Shown here: positions 41,761 through 51,208 of the stretch, in pieces
How positions within the stretch are numbered: the stretch's first letter is position 1
Layout of the letters: every line of letters starts with the position of its first letter
DNA from: Kribbella voronezhensis
GTDB lineage: Bacteria; Actinomycetota; Actinomycetes; Propionibacteriales; Kribbellaceae
Length of the DNA stretch: 64,000 bases
NCBI RefSeq assembly: GCF_004365175.1
Contig: NZ_SOCE01000001.1
Location: 2,219,154-2,283,153 of the forward strand
Direction of reading: 5' to 3'
Notes under the pieces: generated by a model
Database searches by the model: none
What the model saw: only the letters and a program-made list of their open reading frames with translations
What the model was told of the DNA's origin: nothing
Program-made: the position numbers and the translations under genes

Positions 41761-43110
41761 TTACGGGCGGCCGGGTGCGCGGTAGGTCCAGCCCGCGTCC
41801 CGCCACTTCTGGGCGTCCAACGACAGCCTGGCGTCCACGATCACCGGGTGCGCCACCGCACCGCGCAGGGCGGCCGGGTCGAGTTCGCGGAACTCCGGCC
41901 ACTCGGTCAGGTGCAGGACCAGGTGCGCGCCCTCGCAGGCTTCCGCCGCGGACGAGGCGTACCGCAGGGTGGGCCGCACCCGGCGCGCGTTCTCCATCGC
42001 TTCGGGGTCGAAGACGGTGACGGTCGCGCCGTGCAACTGGATCCGCCCGGCCACGTCGAGTGCAGGCGAGTCCCGTACGTCGTCGGTGCCCGCCTTGAAC
42101 GCCGCCCCCAGCACAGTGACGTTGCGTCCGACCCACTCGGCGCCGAGGAGCTCGTGGGTGACGTCCACGACCCGGGCCCGCCGGTGCTGGTTGATGTCGT
42201 CGACCTCGCGGAGCAGCGTGATGACTTCCTCCACGCCGAGCTCACCGGCGCGCGCCATGAACGCGCGCAGGTCCTTCGGCAGGCAGCCGCCGCCGTACCC
42301 GGGCCCGGCGTTGAGCATGCCGCGGCCGATCCGCTTGTCGTGGCCGAGGGCGTCGGCGAGCTGAGTGACGTCGGCGCCGGTCGCGTCGCACATCTCGGCG
42401 AGCGCGTTGATGAACGAGATCTTCGTGGCCAGGAAGGCGTTCGCGCCGCCCTTGACCAGCTCGGCGGTCGGCAGGTTGCAGACGACGACCGGCGTACCCT
42501 CGTCGATCGGCGCCGCGAACACCTGCCGCAGCGTCGCTTCCGCGGCCGGCGACTGTACGCCGAACACGAGGCGATCCGGGTGCAGCGTGTCGTCGACACC
42601 GTGCGCCTCGCGCAGGAACTCCGGCTGCCAGGCGATCTCGACGCCCTCACCGGCCGGCGACTCACTGTGGAACCGCTTCTCGACCAGCTTCGACGTGCCG
42701 ACCGGCACGGTGGACCGGCCGACCACCAGGCAGGGCCGGGTGAGCAGCGGCGCCAGCATGTCGACCACGGAGTTCACCTGGGCCAGATCGGCGGCGTCGC
42801 TGCCCTCCTGCTGCGGCGTACCCACGCAGATGAAGTGCACGTCGGCCCAGTCGGCCACCTGGCGGTAGTCGTTGGTGAACCGCAGCCTGCCGGAGTCCGT
42901 GTGCTGCTTCAGCAGCGGATCCAGACCCGGCTCGTAGAGCGGGGCCTTGCCGTCGTTCAGCAGCTTCAGCCGGTGCTCGTCGATCTCGACCCCGATCACG
43001 TCGAAACCGAACTCGGCCATCCCCGCGGCCGTGTTGGCGCCGAGGTAGTTGGTCCCGATCACCGAGATCCGCAGCGGTCGCTCGCTGGTGGTGGGCGTGC
43101 CTTCAGTCAT
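41761..43110 (-). CDS. UDP-glucose 6-dehydrogenase
   Basis: 449 residues; oxidises UDP-glucose to UDP-glucuronate. It has an N-terminal Rossmann domain, the STVPVGTS segment, EFLREAH, and the catalytic cysteine C276 in GPGYGGGCLPKD. The dinucleotide loop reads GTNYLG, where the family usually has GxGYxG, so the middle glycine is asparagine. The product may feed a uronic-acid polymer. The ATG at 43110 has TAGAGT 7 nt upstream and is preferred to an in-frame start at 43131. Confidence 0.92.
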   Translation of the reverse strand: MTEGTPTTSERPLRISVIGTNYLGANTAAGMAEFGFDVIGVEIDEHRLKLLNDGKAPLYEPGLDPLLKQHTDSGRLRFTNDYRQVADWADVHFICVGTPQQEGSDAADLAQVNSVVDMLAPLLTRPCLVVGRSTVPVGTSKLVEKRFHSESPAGEGVEIAWQPEFLREAHGVDDTLHPDRLVFGVQSPAAEATLRQVFAAPIDEGTPVVVCNLPTAELVKGGANAFLATKISFINALAEMCDATGADVTQLADALGHDKRIGRGMLNAGPGYGGGCLPKDLRAFMARAGELGVEEVITLLREVDDINQHRRARVVDVTHELLGAEWVGRNVTVLGAAFKAGTDDVRDSPALDVAGRIQLHGATVTVFDPEAMENARRVRPTLRYASSAAEACEGAHLVLHLTEWPEFRELDPAALRGAVAHPVIVDARLSLDAQKWRDAGWTYRAPGRP

Positions 43111-43117
43111 GCGGGCG

Positions 43118-43123
43118 ACTCTA
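43118..43123 (-). promoter_or_regulatory. Candidate -10 element (TAGAGT), UGDH gene
   Basis: Minus-strand TAGAGT, 7 nt, then ATG 43110. Confidence 0.5.
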
Positions 43124-43231
43124 CCGACCACAATTGCCGGTCCATGACCGGCTCATGGCCAAGCGTTTGCATCTGGTGCGCTTTTGATCACTTTCCGGGT
43201 CCGGTGGATCGCCCGGGCGGAGGTTTCGTCG

Positions 43232-43237
43232 TAGATT
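43232..43237 (+). promoter_or_regulatory. Candidate -10 element (TAGATT), acyl-CoA dehydrogenase gene
   Basis: TAGATT, 7 nt, then GTG 43245. Hexamer and spacing are the same as at the ABC exporter permease. Confidence 0.55.
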
Positions 43238-43244
43238 GTGACTC

Positions 43245-44408
43245 GTGAGTAACTCATTCGAGCTGTACGCGCTGTCCGAGGAGCACCAGGCGATCCGGGC
43301 CGCCGTTCGCGATGTCTGCGACGCCAAGGTGGCCCCGCACGCCGGTGACGTGGACGAACTCGCCGAGTTCCCGAAGGCGTCGTACGACGCACTCAAGGCG
43401 TCCGACTTCCACGCTCCGCACATCCCCGAGCAGTACGGCGGGGCCGGGGCGGACGCGCTCGCCACCGTCATCGTGATCGAGGAGGTGGCCCGCGCCTGCG
43501 CCTCCACCTCGCTGATCCCGGCGGTGAACAAGCTCGGCTCGCTGCCGCTGCTGCTGTCCGCCTCGGACGAGGTGAAGGACCGGTACCTGCCGCCGGTAGC
43601 CGCCGGCGACGCGATGTTCTCGTACTGCCTGTCGGAGCCCGAAGCCGGTTCCGACGCGGTGTCGATGAAGACGCGCGCGGTCGCCGATGGCTCGGACTTC
43701 GTGCTCAACGGCGTGAAGCGCTGGATCACCAACGCCGGGGTGAGCGACTACTACACGGTCTTCGCGGTGACCGACCCGGACGCGCGGTCGAAGGGCATCA
43801 GTGCCTTCGTCGTGGAGAAGTCCGACGACGGAGTGTCCTTCGGCGCCCCGGAGAAGAAGCTCGGGATCAAGGGCTCACCGACCCGCGAGGTGTACTTCGA
43901 CAACGTCCGCATCCCGGCGTCCCGGATGATCGGCGCCCCGGGCACCGGCTTCGCTACTGCGATGGCGACGCTCGACCACACCCGCGTGACGATCGCCGCC
44001 CAGGCGCTCGGTATCGCCCAGGGCGCGCTCGACTACGCGCTCGGTTACGTCAAGGAGCGCAAGCAGTTCGGCAAGGCACTGGCCGAGTTCCAGGGCCTGC
44101 AGTTCATGCTCGCCGACATGGGCATGAAGATCGAGGCCGCCCGCCAACTCACGTACGCCGCCGCGGCCCGCTCCGAGCGCAACGACAGCGACCTCACGTA
44201 CTTCGGCGCCGCCGCCAAGTGCTTCGCCTCCGACGTCGCCATGGCCGTAACCACCGACGCCGTCCAACTCCTCGGCGGCTACGGCTACACCCACGACTAC
44301 CCGGTCGAACGCATGATGCGCGACGCCAAGATCACCCAGATCTACGAAGGCACCAACCAGGTCCAACGCATCGTCATGGCCCGCCAACTCCTCAAGGGCC
44401 TCAGCTAA
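43245..44408 (+). CDS. Acyl-CoA dehydrogenase
   Basis: 387 residues; FAD-dependent alpha,beta-desaturation of acyl-CoA. It has the FAD/substrate signature YCLSEPEAGSDAVSMKTRA, the ITNAG loop, KERKQFGKALAEFQ, and the catalytic glutamate in KITQIYEGTNQVQRIV. Short- to medium-chain or branched-chain substrates are likely. It sits downstream of purKE and divergent from UGDH, a common actinobacterial grouping. Confidence 0.93.
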   Translation: MSNSFELYALSEEHQAIRAAVRDVCDAKVAPHAGDVDELAEFPKASYDALKASDFHAPHIPEQYGGAGADALATVIVIEEVARACASTSLIPAVNKLGSLPLLLSASDEVKDRYLPPVAAGDAMFSYCLSEPEAGSDAVSMKTRAVADGSDFVLNGVKRWITNAGVSDYYTVFAVTDPDARSKGISAFVVEKSDDGVSFGAPEKKLGIKGSPTREVYFDNVRIPASRMIGAPGTGFATAMATLDHTRVTIAAQALGIAQGALDYALGYVKERKQFGKALAEFQGLQFMLADMGMKIEAARQLTYAAAARSERNDSDLTYFGAAAKCFASDVAMAVTTDAVQLLGGYGYTHDYPVERMMRDAKITQIYEGTNQVQRIVMARQLLKGLS

Positions 44409-44774
44409 AACCCCTTGTACTAAGGGGCAAACTCTCCACGCAGCTCCTCCGTCGCCGCTCCCACCCACCCTGAACCGCGGCTCCTCCGTCGCAGCTCCCG
44501 GTGGGGAGCGTCGCCTGTGCGCTGCGGGCTCCTGGGCCCGCCTGACACGCACGATCTACCGACTGCCGTCTTGGTGCTGTCGGCAACGATGCCGTTCCGG
44601 TGCCGCGGGATGTCGTAAATCGGCGCTGCCGATCTCCGCCAGCGACAACTCTTCCGCCGGCCAGGGGGCGTGCTCAAACTCAGAGCACCCGAACGCCGAC
44701 GCGGCCGCTACGTCCCGGACGCAACCGGCGTACACAGGTCGGCCGATCGTCGACCCCGCCCCCAAGGAGCAGTT
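44409..44774. other. Intergenic region upstream of the M4 protease
   Basis: 366 bp without a supported gene. It contains a CCCCTT-N5-AAGGGG hairpin 2 bp after the acyl-CoA dehydrogenase stop, a 23-bp imperfect direct repeat, and the region upstream of the protease. No promoter could be picked with confidence. Confidence 0.45.
44440..44499. repeat. Imperfect direct repeat, 23 bp, two copies
   Basis: The copies at 44440-44462 and 44477-44499 agree at 21 of 23 bases and share the core CTCCTCCGTCGC. They may be regulatory sites or chance repetition. Confidence 0.5.
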
Positions 44775-46982
44775 GTGAAACGACCCAGAACCAGTTTGAT
44801 CGCCACCGGCGGTCTTCTCGCCGCTGGGCTGGTGATGACGCCTTTCTTCGCCGCCCACGCCGACCAGACATCTCCCGGCGCCGTCGCCCACGACCCGAGC
44901 TCCTTGGCGGCCGACGAGCAGGCGCACGCGCCGGCGAGTGCCTCCGCGCTTGGCCTGACATCGGGCGAGAAGCTGACCGTCAAAGCGGTCATCGAGGACG
45001 CGGACGGCGGCACGCACGTGCGGTACCAGCGCACGCTCGACGGGCTGCGCGTCATCGGTGGTGATCTGGTCACCCACAAGGACGCGAAGGGCGCTGTCAC
45101 CGGCGTCACCTACAACCTCGGCCGCAAGACCGTCACCCCCGCGTCGCGGACTCCGAAGATCTCCAAGGCCGCGGCCCAGGCCAAGGGTCTCGCCGCGGCA
45201 CAGGCGACCAAGAACGAGACGTCCGCCGGGAACGAGTTGGTCGTCCTCGTCACCGACCAGGGTCCCAAGCTGGCGTACGACGTCCTGACCACCGGCATCC
45301 GTGCCAACCAGGTTCCGACCCGGCTGCACACCTACGTCGACGCCGGCACGGGCGCCGTGCTCCTGACCGACGACGAGATCAAGACCGGCACCGGCGACGG
45401 CATCTTCGTCGGCAACGTCACCATCAACACCAGCGCCAAGTCGGGCGGCGGTTTCGAGATGAGGGACGCGCTCGGCCATACGGCCACCGACGTGCACAAC
45501 CAGGGCGATCCCAACACGGGTGAAGGCCCGGACGGTGACCTCTTCACCGACGCCGACGACAAGTGGGGGACCGGGGCTCAGTCCGACCGTGCGTCCGCCG
45601 CCGTCGACGCGCTCTACGGCGCGCAGAAGACGTTCGACTACTACAAGACCCAGCTCGGCCGGAACGGGATCTGGAACGACGGCCGCGGGGCCCGCTCACG
45701 CGTTCACTTCGCCAACGCGATGGTGAACGCGTTCTGGGACGGCACGCAGATGTCGTACGGCGACGGCGCGAACAACGCTGCTCCGCTCACCGAGCTGGAC
45801 GTCGCCGGGCACGAGATGAGCCACGGTGTCACCGAGAACACCGCTGGACTGGTCTACAGCGGTGAAGCCGGCGGACTCAACGAGGCGACCTCCGACATCT
45901 TCGGTACGGCGATCGAGTTCTACGTGAACAACCCCAACGACGTACCGGACTACTTCATCGGTGAAGAGATCGACATCCACGGCAACGGCTCGCCGCTGCG
46001 GTACATGGACAAGCCGAGCAAGGACGGCGCGTCGAAGGACTGCTGGTCCTCGACGCTCGGCTCCCTCGACCCGCACTACTCCTCGGGTCCGCTCAACCAC
46101 TGGTTCTTCCTGCTCTCCGAGGGTTCGGGTGCCAAGACGGTCAACGGGGTCAGCTACAACTCGCCCACCTGTTCCGGCGCCGCGGCCGTGACCGGCATCG
46201 GTCACGCCAAGGCCGAGAAGATCTGGTACCGCACGCTGGCGACCTACCTCACGTCGTCGAGCAAGTACTCCAACGCCCGGACCGGCGCGATCAAGTCCGC
46301 CAAGGACCTCTACGGCCAGGGCTCGGCAGAGTGCCTGGCGGTCGAAAAGGCGTTCACGGCCATCGCCGTCGCGGCCACGACCGAGACGTGTGGCACGACC
46401 AACCCGGACCCCGGCTCCCCGACGGTCACCAACCCCGGCGCGCAGACGAGCACCGTAGGGACCGCTGACACGCTGCAACTCGCAGCGACGGGCGGCACCA
46501 CGCCGTACTCATGGTCGGCGACCGGTCTCCCCGCGGGCCTCACGGTCAACGCCTCGACGGGGCTGATCTCCGGTACCCCGACCGCCGCGGCCACCTCCAC
46601 GGTGACGGCGAAGGTCACTGACGCCGCGGGCAAGACGGCCGCCGTCTCCTTCTCGTGGGTCGTCTCCGGCGGCGGAGGCGGTGGCGCCTGCAACGGCGCG
46701 CTCAACTACAGCGGCACCCTCACCGCGGGCGGCACCAAGACATTCGCCGCTTTCAGCGACAGCGACGCGGGCCAGCTCAAGGTCTGCCTCGACGGGCCGA
46801 CCGGCAGCGACTTCGATGTCTACCTGCAGAAGCAGTCCGGCTTGTCCTGGGTGACGGTTGCCCAAGGCATCAGCCCGAACCCGGACGAGTCGTTCACCTA
46901 CAACAACACGGCGGGCACCTACCGCCTCGTGGTGAAGGCCGACTCCGGATCGGGTGCGTTCACGGCTTCCGTGTCGGAGTGA
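44775..46982 (+). CDS. Secreted M4 (thermolysin-type) metalloprotease with Ig-like and PPC domains
   Basis: 735 residues. Signal peptide (about 1-30, with MKRPRTSLIATGG then a hydrophobic stretch), FTP/PepSY-type propeptide (about 50-220), and peptidase M4 catalytic domain. The zinc site is H346-E347-x-x-H350 (HEMSHGVTEN), with E370 in GGLNEATSD as third ligand. A putative-Ig (He_PIG-type) domain follows (about 545-630, YSWSATGLPAGLTV), then a bacterial pre-peptidase C-terminal domain to the end. GTG 44775 has AAGGAG 5 nt upstream. Secreted and self-processed, it would break down external protein. Confidence 0.92.
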   Translation: MKRPRTSLIATGGLLAAGLVMTPFFAAHADQTSPGAVAHDPSSLAADEQAHAPASASALGLTSGEKLTVKAVIEDADGGTHVRYQRTLDGLRVIGGDLVTHKDAKGAVTGVTYNLGRKTVTPASRTPKISKAAAQAKGLAAAQATKNETSAGNELVVLVTDQGPKLAYDVLTTGIRANQVPTRLHTYVDAGTGAVLLTDDEIKTGTGDGIFVGNVTINTSAKSGGGFEMRDALGHTATDVHNQGDPNTGEGPDGDLFTDADDKWGTGAQSDRASAAVDALYGAQKTFDYYKTQLGRNGIWNDGRGARSRVHFANAMVNAFWDGTQMSYGDGANNAAPLTELDVAGHEMSHGVTENTAGLVYSGEAGGLNEATSDIFGTAIEFYVNNPNDVPDYFIGEEIDIHGNGSPLRYMDKPSKDGASKDCWSSTLGSLDPHYSSGPLNHWFFLLSEGSGAKTVNGVSYNSPTCSGAAAVTGIGHAKAEKIWYRTLATYLTSSSKYSNARTGAIKSAKDLYGQGSAECLAVEKAFTAIAVAATTETCGTTNPDPGSPTVTNPGAQTSTVGTADTLQLAATGGTTPYSWSATGLPAGLTVNASTGLISGTPTAAATSTVTAKVTDAAGKTAAVSFSWVVSGGGGGGACNGALNYSGTLTAGGTKTFAAFSDSDAGQLKVCLDGPTGSDFDVYLQKQSGLSWVTVAQGISPNPDESFTYNNTAGTYRLVVKADSGSGAFTASVSE

Positions 46983-47014
46983 TCGCAAACCTGGAAGGAC
47001 CAGCCTGAGCAATG

Positions 47015-47049
47015 GCACCTCCTCGAGCGCTTCGGGCTCGAGGAGGTGC
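47015..47049. terminator. Hairpin between convergent protease and LuxR genes
   Basis: 14-bp perfect arms (47015-47028 with 47036-47049) and a 7-nt loop. It lies 32 bp after one stop and 12 bp before the other. No T-tract. Confidence 0.7.
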
Positions 47050-47061
47050 TGCTGTACCGAC

Positions 47062-48045
47062 TCAGATCCAGCCCCGCCGGCTCGCCTGAATGGCCAGCTG
47101 GAATCGGCTGTGAGCGCCGAGCACCTCTTCGAGCCGAGCGATCCGCCGGCCCACCGTGCGGGCGCTCACGCCCAGGTCGCGGGCGATCGCCTCATCGGTG
47201 AGGCCGGCTGCCAGGTAGGACAGCAGCTGCTGCTCGTCGGAAGCCGGACCACCCAACGCGTCGACCACCTGAGACTCCGGTGACAGCGGCACACCCATCT
47301 GCCAGAAGACGTCGAAGAGGGCGACCAGGGAGTCGAGCAGACCGGACTCGTGGACGATGACGAGTGACCGCCGGGCCCCTTTCTGGCCCGGAACCGACAA
47401 CAGCGCACGCTTGTCGTCGAACAGCATGAGGTTGAGCGGGACCTGGGCGAAGACGCGTGCCTGCTCGCCCACCGCGATGCACTGATGAACTGCGGCAAGC
47501 CCTTCGAAGTCCTCCAGCACCGAGACGCCATAGAGCCCGCGTGCCCGGACGCCGCGTTCCATGGCCGCGAAGAATCCGACCGCCACGCCGGGCCGCGGGA
47601 TCTCCATCCCGGTCCGGGCCTTCCGCGGCGAGACGGGGCCGATGCACAAACCGTCGACGGTCGAGGCCGTGTCATCCATCAGCTTGGCCTCGACCACCGC
47701 GCACCGCGCCTCGTCCGTGATGACCTCCACAAAACTCGAGCGGTCGCCGGCTTCGCTCCAGATGTCGGCAAAAACCGAGGCGAGCTGGCGAGTTGCGTCA
47801 GCAGCCTTCGCATGCTCGGCCGCCACCTGCTCCAACGGAATCCGCGGCGGGACCGCCTCGATCTCCCCGCAACTCACTTCGAGTAGTCCGATGGCAGCCA
47901 GCGCCTGCACCTCGTCCGCAGCGGCGGCGTAGTCGATACCGGCACGCTCGGCCAGGACCTCCAGGCTCGCCCTCCCGCCCTCGACGGCCGCACGATAAAG
48001 CGGCTCCGCGACAGCCGAGAGAATGGGTGCTGAGGGCAATTTCAT
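47062..48045 (-). CDS. LuxR-type helix-turn-helix regulator
   Basis: 327 residues. A TrmB-like winged helix lies at the N-terminus (ERAGIDYAAAADEVQALAAI), a sensor-like middle domain spans about 75-255, and a GerE/LuxR helix-turn-helix is at the C-terminus (AAGLTDEAIARDLGVSARTV, GRRIARLEEVLGAHSRFQ). This plan is common in actinobacteria. It is separated from the secreted protease by a hairpin only; whether it controls that gene cannot be told. Confidence 0.85.
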   Translation of the reverse strand: MKLPSAPILSAVAEPLYRAAVEGGRASLEVLAERAGIDYAAAADEVQALAAIGLLEVSCGEIEAVPPRIPLEQVAAEHAKAADATRQLASVFADIWSEAGDRSSFVEVITDEARCAVVEAKLMDDTASTVDGLCIGPVSPRKARTGMEIPRPGVAVGFFAAMERGVRARGLYGVSVLEDFEGLAAVHQCIAVGEQARVFAQVPLNLMLFDDKRALLSVPGQKGARRSLVIVHESGLLDSLVALFDVFWQMGVPLSPESQVVDALGGPASDEQQLLSYLAAGLTDEAIARDLGVSARTVGRRIARLEEVLGAHSRFQLAIQASRRGWI

Positions 48046-48161
48046 CTCGTCGTCTTACCACTTCCTGCGCCCACTACGCGAGCACCGGAACACCTGACCC
48101 CCAGGGAGCTCACCTTGCAGTCACCACTCCCACACGTGCCGTAGCCCTAGGTTCCACGGAG

Positions 48162-49130
48162 CTATCCATCGGCGGTCTTGGCCGGTGGGGCCTGGGTGAC
48201 GCGCTGGCCGGTGTCTGATTGCCAGTAGAGGACTGAGCGGCCGGAGCGGCGGCGTTCGAGTAGGCCGGCGGCGGTCAGGACGTGGAGGTGCTCGGAGACG
48301 GTGGACAGGGACAGACCGGTTGCCGCGACGAGTGCCGTCGTACTGATCGGGTCGGTGGCGGCGGTGAGGATGCGGGCGCGGTTGCGGCCGAGCAGTTCGA
48401 CCAGTGGTTCGGCCAGGACGGTGGTTCCGGCGAAGATGCCGGTGACGGGATAGGTCAGCGCGAACCGGTCCGGCAGCCGCCAGCTGACGCTGACTCGCTG
48501 GGTGTGGGTGGCGATGAACATCAGCGAACGCCCACGGACATCGGTGACCGGATAGTCCCAGCGGTTCACCTGGATGCGTCCGTCACCGAGCCACTGCACA
48601 TCGGGACCAAGCCCTCGCAGTACGCCGGACCACCCCTGCTCGCTGAGTCGCGACGTCCGGGACACGATGTCGGCTTGGAGCATCCGCTTGCGGCGCGGCC
48701 AGTCCGGCTCGACCGTGTGCGTCCAGACCCAGGTCAGGAGCTCTGCCGCCCTCGCGGCCAGAGCGCTCTCCGACTCCAGAATCGCGGGCAACTGCGAGCG
48801 GACCACGCGCAGATCTGCCCGGATCTCTTCGTCGTCGAGCGCCAGTAGAGCGTCGAGTTCATCGGCCAGCCGAGCGTCCGGATCGAGCGGCAGGCTGGTC
48901 AGGAAGTCAGCGGTCCAGCTTCGGCCGAAAGCGCTGTCCAGTAAGGCCGCCCAGACCGGCTCGGCGGCGAGCCGCTCTTCGAACGCCGGCCGGTGGATGT
49001 CCTTCCAGGCGCGGAACCAGGGCTCGACGGGTCGCAGCAGCAGCTTCAGCGCGGACACGGTCTCGGTGAGCTCGGACGTGGCGAAGCGCGCGGTCGCCAG
49101 GGTGTCGGCGTCGACAAGGAACTCGGACAA
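48162..49130 (-). CDS. ArsR-family regulator with N-terminal DUF5937-like domain
   Basis: 322 residues. The last 90 or so contain an ArsR winged helix (ALVAATGLSLSTVSEHLHVL, TAAGLLERRRSGRSVLYW). The N-terminal part is DUF5937-like, as in many actinobacterial regulators (ARFATSELTETVSALKLL). TTG 49130 has a GGAGG site 8 nt upstream; GTG 49145 would add five residues. It is divergent from an MFS gene with about 45-60 bp between starts, and likely regulates it. Confidence 0.85.
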   Translation of the reverse strand: MSEFLVDADTLATARFATSELTETVSALKLLLRPVEPWFRAWKDIHRPAFEERLAAEPVWAALLDSAFGRSWTADFLTSLPLDPDARLADELDALLALDDEEIRADLRVVRSQLPAILESESALAARAAELLTWVWTHTVEPDWPRRKRMLQADIVSRTSRLSEQGWSGVLRGLGPDVQWLGDGRIQVNRWDYPVTDVRGRSLMFIATHTQRVSVSWRLPDRFALTYPVTGIFAGTTVLAEPLVELLGRNRARILTAATDPISTTALVAATGLSLSTVSEHLHVLTAAGLLERRRSGRSVLYWQSDTGQRVTQAPPAKTADG

Positions 49131-49189
49131 TGGTTTCGCCTCCACCCGAAACTGTAGGAGGTCGCCGGACCACGACCGAAGCTCCTGAT

Positions 49190-50383
49190 ATGAGTTCCTG
49201 TACCGCGCCGGCCGCTTCCGTCCCGACCTACCGGCAGCTCTTCGCGAACGCCGAGTTCCGTGGTCTGTGGGCCGGAAGCGCACTCGGCAACGCCTCCTCG
49301 ACCATGACCAGTCTGACGCTCGCCTTGATGGTGAACGCGGCGACCGGGTCGGCACTGCTCGCCGCGCTCGTTATGTTCGGGCCGTCGCTCGCGCAGGTGC
49401 TCGGCGTCTCGACCCTGATGTCGGCCGCCGACACCGCCCAGCCGCGCCGGATCCTCGTCGTCCTCGCACTGCTGTCGACGACCGCGGTCGCCGCGCAGGC
49501 CGCCTTCCAGCTCCCCGCCGCCGCGCGCCTCGGGCTCGCTCTCCTCGTCGCCTACGGGCTGTCGATCGGCTCCGGCGTCCGCTGGGGGCTGCTGAACGAC
49601 GTCGTCACCCACGACCAGTTCGTGCTCGGCCGTTCGGCGATGAACCTCTCGGTCGGCGCCATGCAGATCGCCGGCTTCGGCGTCGCCGGACTGTTGCTCC
49701 AGGCAATGAGTCCCGCTATGGTGCTCTGGCTGGCCGCCGGCTTCTCGGCGCTCGCGATCCCGGTGCTCCGATTCGGTCTCAGCGACCGCGCGCCGCGGCG
49801 CGCAGCTCGCACCAGCCTCGCCGAGACCTGGCTCGGCAATCGCCGGCTGCTGGGCGAGCGCCGGACCAGGCCCCTGCTGCTCGCGCTCACCATCCCGAAC
49901 GGTCTCGTCGTCGGATGTGAAGCACTCTTCGTGCCGTACGCCGGTGCCGGTGCCGGCTGGCTTCTGGCTGCCGGAGCGGCAGGCATGATGTCCGGCGACC
50001 TGGTCATCGGCCGCTTCCTCAACCGCGCCCAGCGCCGGGTGGCAGCGCGCTGGCTCCGCTTCGTACTGGCGGTTCCCTTTCTCGCCTTCGTCACCGACCT
50101 ACCGCTCGGCGTACTGGCCGCGCTGGTCGCCCTCGGCAGCTGCGGGTACGCCGCCTCGCTCGCTCAGCAGGAGGTGCTCGTCGAGCTCACTCCCCCGGAG
50201 CTGCGCGGGCAGGTCCTCGGCATCGAGTCCGCCCTGCGCATGACGACCTTCGGCCTCTGCGCGATCGCCGCCGGCACCCTCGCCGACCTCACCTCACCCG
50301 CGCCCGCCATCACCACCTTCGCCGCCGCATCCCTGCTGGCGTCGGTAGCACTCACAATTCCACTGACCCGCATCATGACGTGA
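49190..50383 (+). CDS. MFS transporter
   Basis: 397 residues and about 12 hydrophobic helices. It resembles small-molecule efflux carriers; SLAQQEVLVELTPPELRGQV near the C-terminal half is a typical MFS loop. Substrate unknown. It is divergent from the ArsR-type gene, a pattern often seen for exporters under that regulator. Confidence 0.83.
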   Translation: MSSCTAPAASVPTYRQLFANAEFRGLWAGSALGNASSTMTSLTLALMVNAATGSALLAALVMFGPSLAQVLGVSTLMSAADTAQPRRILVVLALLSTTAVAAQAAFQLPAAARLGLALLVAYGLSIGSGVRWGLLNDVVTHDQFVLGRSAMNLSVGAMQIAGFGVAGLLLQAMSPAMVLWLAAGFSALAIPVLRFGLSDRAPRRAARTSLAETWLGNRRLLGERRTRPLLLALTIPNGLVVGCEALFVPYAGAGAGWLLAAGAAGMMSGDLVIGRFLNRAQRRVAARWLRFVLAVPFLAFVTDLPLGVLAALVALGSCGYAASLAQQEVLVELTPPELRGQVLGIESALRMTTFGLCAIAAGTLADLTSPAPAITTFAAASLLASVALTIPLTRIMT

Positions 50384-50393
50384 GCGAGGACGG

Positions 50394-51014
50394 TCAGCGG
50401 CGGTCGTTGTCTTCGGAGTTGAAGAGGGTCTGGGCGTCCGGCTCGGGCGCCGGGGCGGGGTCGCGGCGGCGCTGCAGGTGCTCGGGCGGGGCTTCGTCGT
50501 CGAGGATGCCGTCGCCGGGTTTGCCTTCGGGGCCGCCGAAGAGAAGGTCGGACATCTGCAGGTGCATGTGCTCGACGTGCGGAACGTCGGGGAGGATCAC
50601 CTGGCCGCGCTCGCCGGCCGACTCGATCTGCAGGGTGCCGCAACCGAGGATCCGGTCGATCAGGCCGTGCTCGTAGGAGACGTCGTTGATCCGCATCAGC
50701 GGGATGTCCCGGCCGGTCCGGGTGAGGATGCCGTGCCGGGTGATGAGGCGCCGGTTGGTCAGCGTGTAGGTCGAGAACAACCAGTTCAGGAACGGTTTCG
50801 CCGCGAACCCGAGCAGGATCAGCAGGCCGGCCACCCCGATCGCGATCCGGGCCGCGGTCTGCATGCTGCCGTCCGGCACGATCGCGGCCAGGAAGCCACC
50901 GCCGGCCGCCACCACCAGGAGCAGGAACACCGGGAAGATCAGCGCCTTCCAGTGCGTCCGGGTGCTGACGACGATGTACTCGTCCTCACCCAACAACTTC
51001 GCCGAGATCGCCAT
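50394..51014 (-). CDS. PH (bacterial pleckstrin-homology-like) domain membrane protein
   Basis: 206 residues. Two membrane helices lie in the first 80 residues (WKALIFPVFLLLVVAAGGGF, IAIGVAGLLILLGFAAKPFL), followed by a bPH2 domain (TYTLTNRRLITRHGILTRTG, RDIPLMRINDVSYEHGLIDR). The C-terminus is acidic and disordered. Homologues often lie near birA in actinobacteria, and birA is 1.7 kb away here. The ATG has GGGGG upstream. Function unknown. Confidence 0.82.
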   Translation of the reverse strand: MAISAKLLGEDEYIVVSTRTHWKALIFPVFLLLVVAAGGGFLAAIVPDGSMQTAARIAIGVAGLLILLGFAAKPFLNWLFSTYTLTNRRLITRHGILTRTGRDIPLMRINDVSYEHGLIDRILGCGTLQIESAGERGQVILPDVPHVEHMHLQMSDLLFGGPEGKPGDGILDDEAPPEHLQRRRDPAPAPEPDAQTLFNSEDNDRR

Positions 51015-51118
51015 ACCCCCAGTCTCACAGTTCTCGGGCTCGCTGTCGCCGGTCGACACGAGGCGCGGCCGGCCGCGGTACCGGCCCAGCCGCGGGCGGA
51101 ACCGGTCCGACACGGTGA

Positions 51119-51145
51119 TTGAAGACTTCACAAAATGCATACAGT
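51119..51145 (+). promoter_or_regulatory. Candidate promoter, OFA-type MFS gene
   Basis: An AT-rich island with TTGAAG (51119-51124) and TACAGT (51140-51145), 15-nt spacer, 63 nt before the ATG. The segment TTCACAAAATGCATACAG also looks like a GntR-type site, but no regulator is adjacent. Confidence 0.35.
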
Positions 51146-51208
51146 CCGCCAAGATGCGCGAGGGGGATGCGTCACCGATCTGGGGGGCTCGACGACTTAG
51201 GAGCCGTG

